A stretch of DNA of 6,947 nucleotides, taken from positions 1 through 6,947 of the forward strand of contig CAZSFA010000147.1 in assembly GCA_964606055.1 (NCBI GenBank). The letters are read 5' to 3'. Below, piece after piece: positions 5,167-6,947 of the stretch. Each line of letters begins with the position of its first letter. Position 1 is the first letter of the stretch. The stretch is from Roseitalea sp964606055. GTDB lineage: Bacteria > Pseudomonadota > Alphaproteobacteria > Rhizobiales > Rhizobiaceae. The position numbers and the translations under genes were made by a program. The notes under the pieces were generated by a model. The model did not search any database and was not told where the DNA came from. It worked only from the letters and a program-made list of their open reading frames with translations.

Positions 5167-6093
5167 TCAGTCTCCGATCGGCAGTCTGGGGTTTCGAATG
5201 TCCTGGCTGGCAAGGCTCTGCCGCACGCGGCGCAAATGCTCAAGCGCCTTGGGACCGATCGCGTGGGCGGTCGCCAGCGACAAAATGTCGACTGCCGCCA
5301 GCAGCGCGTAACGCGACGACGACGGCTTGTAGAGGTCGGTGTCTTCGCGGAACGTCACGGGAAGCACCGTGTCGGCCGTGCCGGCCAGCGGCACCCCCGG
5401 CGCGGTGACCGCGACGCCATGGGCGCCGTATTGCCGGGCGATCAGCATCGAATCGAGCACCGAGCGCGCCTGTCCCGACAGCGAAAAGCCGATGATCACG
5501 TCGCCGTCGATCAACACCGACGCGTTCATGCGTTGCAATTGCGGGTCGGTCTGCGCCGTGACGTTGAGGCCCAGCCGGAACAACCGGTTCTGCAACTCGA
5601 CGGCGGCCATCGACGACCCGCCGCCGGTACCGCAGACCAGAACCTGCCGCGCCCGCGCCAGCCGCGTCGCGACGGCGGTGACGCCTTCCTCGGGCAGGCC
5701 CATCGCCATCAGGTCGAGCGCGGCATGTGCGCCGGTGGCGATGACGGTGACCGGATTGCCGGGATCGGATGTGTCCTCGGGCGCAGGTGTCGGCTTGCGA
5801 AGATAGGCGCCGCCGATCGCCAGCGCCTGCGCCAGATGCAGCCGCATGTCGCGCATGCCGTCAAATCCCAGCGCGCGAGCCAGGCGCGTGATGGTCGGCT
5901 CGCTGACGCCGGCGCGCTCGGCGATCTCGGCGATCGGCGCGTGGGCGGCAAACTGCGGATCCGCCAGGATCGATTCCACCAGCCGCCGCTCGGCATCGCG
6001 GCCCTTTTCCAGCCGCTCATGCAGCCGCCCGACAATGTCGATGGTCTGGCCGGCGCGGCCGGCCGCTTCGTCGGTCGGAGCGGCGTCGCTCAC
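5167..6093 (-). CDS. MurR/RpiR-family transcriptional regulator
   Basis: RpiR-type regulators bind operator DNA through an N-terminal helix-turn-helix and sense a phosphorylated sugar or related ligand with a C-terminal SIS domain. The 308-residue protein has both. The HTH is at about 35-95, with IAEIAERAGVSEPTITRLAR at 54-73 and the family-typical LGFDGMRDMRLHLAQAL at 75-91. The SIS domain spans about 137-280, with the ligand loop CGTGGGSSMAA at 154-164 and FSLSGQARSVLD at 203-214. The first 20 residues are probably disordered. The start is a GTG whose last two bases form part of the TGA stop of the ATPase gene (GTGA, 4-nt overlap); no strong Shine-Dalgarno is seen, so translation probably depends on coupling. 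No other suitable start lies before the HTH. It most likely controls its own transporter and PLP-enzyme operon, as is common for this family; the operator would lie beyond the right edge. Confidence 0.93.
   Translation of the reverse strand: MSDAAPTDEAAGRAGQTIDIVGRLHERLEKGRDAERRLVESILADPQFAAHAPIAEIAERAGVSEPTITRLARALGFDGMRDMRLHLAQALAIGGAYLRKPTPAPEDTSDPGNPVTVIATGAHAALDLMAMGLPEEGVTAVATRLARARQVLVCGTGGGSSMAAVELQNRLFRLGLNVTAQTDPQLQRMNASVLIDGDVIIGFSLSGQARSVLDSMLIARQYGAHGVAVTAPGVPLAGTADTVLPVTFREDTDLYKPSSSRYALLAAVDILSLATAHAIGPKALEHLRRVRQSLASQDIRNPRLPIGD
5172..5175 (-). promoter_or_regulatory. Ribosome-binding site that decides the GTG start of the PLP enzyme
   Basis: GGAG on the minus strand lies 9 nt before GTG 5162, inside the last codons of the upstream regulator gene. 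The family homology begins a few residues after this GTG, so it is preferred to the ATG at 5243. Confidence 0.6.
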
Positions 6094-6947
6094 AGGCGCG
6101 CGCCGGTCGACCGGTCGAACATGTGGATGTTTGCCTTGTCGACCGACAGCCGGATCGTGTCGCCGCTTTTGGGCATGTCGCGGTCGCGGAAGACCGCGCG
6201 CACGTCGGTGTCGCCGATATGGCCGAAGACGTGAATTTCCGGGCCCGTCGGCTCGATCACCTCGATGTCCATCGCCAACGGTCCCTCGGCATCGCGCACA
6301 AACGATTCGGGACGCACGCCCACCGTCACCGCCTGGCCGTCCTTGGCCTTGGCCGCTTCCACAGGCAGCACGCCGCCATCATCGAGGATCGCGGTCGGGC
6401 CGTTGCCGCCCGCCTCATAGCGCGCCGACAGGAACGCCATGGCGGGCGAGCCGATGAAACCCGCCACGAACCGGTTGGCCGGCCGGTCGTAGAGTTCGAG
6501 CGGCGCGCCGGTCTGTTCGATCTCGCCGCCGTTCATCACCACGATCCGGTCGGCCATGGTCATCGCCTCGATCTGGTCGTGCGTGACGTAGACGATCGTC
6601 GTCTTGAGCTTTTGGTGCAGCGCCTTGATCTCGGTGCGCATCTGCACGCGCAGCTTGGCGTCGAGATTCGACAGCGGTTCGTCGAACAGGAACACCTTGG
6701 GGTCGCGCACGATTGCCCGCCCCATGGCAACGCGCTGGCGCTGGCCGCCCGAAAGCTGGCCCGGCTTGCGGTCGAGATAGTCGGTCAGGTTGAGGACGGC
6801 GCTGGCATCCTTGATGCGCCGGTCGGTCTCGGCGGCGTTCTCGCCGCGCACATTGGGCCCGAACGCGATGTTGTCGCGCACCGTCATGTGCGGGAACAGC
6901 GCATAGGACTGGAACACCATCGAGATGTCGCGCTTTTGCGGCACGAT
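6090..6947 (-). CDS. ABC importer ATPase, MalK/UgpC type, N-terminus beyond the window
   Basis: Cytoplasmic ATP-hydrolysing subunit of a binding-protein-dependent importer. The visible 285 residues start just before the Q-loop, so about 75 residues with the Walker A motif are missing at the right edge (family length about 350-370). Seen in order: Q-loop VFQSYALFPHM at 11-21, signature LSGGQRQRVAMGRA at 65-78, Walker B VFLFDE at 85-90, D-loop SNLD at 93-96, and the switch histidine H123 in VTHDQIEAMTMADR. From about 166 comes a TOBE/regulatory domain with VGVRPESF at 209-216 and the ending NIHMFDRSTGARL, which is typical of UgpC/MalK-like proteins of carbohydrate uptake (CUT1) systems. All residues needed for ATP hydrolysis in the visible part are present. 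Its stop overlaps the RpiR start by 4 nt. Polyamine or phosphonate transport is possible but less likely, since the regulator is sugar-type. Permease and binding-protein genes are not in the window. Confidence 0.95.
   Translation of the reverse strand: MVPQKRDISMVFQSYALFPHMTVRDNIAFGPNVRGENAAETDRRIKDASAVLNLTDYLDRKPGQLSGGQRQRVAMGRAIVRDPKVFLFDEPLSNLDAKLRVQMRTEIKALHQKLKTTIVYVTHDQIEAMTMADRIVVMNGGEIEQTGAPLELYDRPANRFVAGFIGSPAMAFLSARYEAGGNGPTAILDDGGVLPVEAAKAKDGQAVTVGVRPESFVRDAEGPLAMDIEVIEPTGPEIHVFGHIGDTDVRAVFRDRDMPKSGDTIRLSVDKANIHMFDRSTGARL

Noticed and set aside
5163..5243. N-terminal extension of the PLP enzyme (27 residues from ATG 5243)
   Set aside because: It would overlap the regulator gene by 77 nt and resembles no part of the family. 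The GTG at 5162 has a ribosome-binding site and starts just before the conserved region.
4891..6234. Plus-strand open frame of about 447 codons opposite the PLP enzyme, regulator and ATPase
   Set aside because: Low-complexity R/Q/H/G-rich product with no domain, opposite three well-supported genes; antisense shadow.
1..6947. CRISPR array, defence island, prophage, insertion sequence, tRNA or rRNA gene
   Set aside because: I saw no spaced direct repeats, transposase or integrase motifs, terminal inverted repeats or tRNA-like cloverleaf. Strand, style and composition are uniform throughout.

Overview
The window is GC-rich (by eye about two thirds G+C). All nine genes I can support lie on the minus strand, so transcription runs from high to low coordinates. 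Gene content, the ordering deacetylase-like / xseB / ... / tlyA, and the MalK/UgpC-type transporter with an RpiR-type regulator all suggest an alphaproteobacterium, most likely of the Hyphomicrobiales (Rhizobiales). The run of 100 N shows that this is a scaffold from a draft assembly. Taxonomy is inferred from protein style and gene order, not from a marker gene.

The right half (6947 down to 3600) is a tight catabolic or transport cassette. In order of transcription it holds: the C-terminal 285 residues of an ABC importer ATPase; a MurR/RpiR-type regulator whose GTG start overlaps the ATPase stop by 4 nt (GTGA); a fold-type III PLP enzyme of the D-threonine aldolase / D-serine dehydratase family starting 4 nt after the regulator stop; and a small NTF2-like protein 18 nt further on. 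The spacing suggests one transcript. A plausible reading is uptake of a small hydroxy- or amino-acid-like (or sugar-derived) compound, its breakdown by the PLP enzyme, and control by a regulator that senses a phosphorylated ligand through its SIS domain. The substrate cannot be read from the sequence. Any binding protein and permeases would lie beyond the right edge.

The left half (3511 down to 1) is a housekeeping-type group. It holds a class II histone deacetylase-like zinc hydrolase, xseB (exonuclease VII small subunit, 9 nt downstream), a pirin-family protein, a small secreted protein of unknown function, and tlyA (rRNA 2'-O-methyltransferase, cut by the left edge). An imperfect hairpin at 3533-3565 lies in the 88-nt gap between the two halves. 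Perfect hairpins also flank the small secreted-protein gene. No intergenic stretch exceeds about 145 nt.

The pirin gene is split by the 100-N gap. The 55 bases on the two sides of the gap are identical, and collapsing the duplicate plus the Ns (155 bases) restores one uninterrupted 306-residue frame with all four metal ligands. The gap is therefore almost certainly an assembly artefact and the gene is intact. I saw no CRISPR array, mobile element, tRNA or rRNA gene, or defence system. The least explained parts are the D-threonine-aldolase-like cassette and the hairpin-flanked secreted protein.
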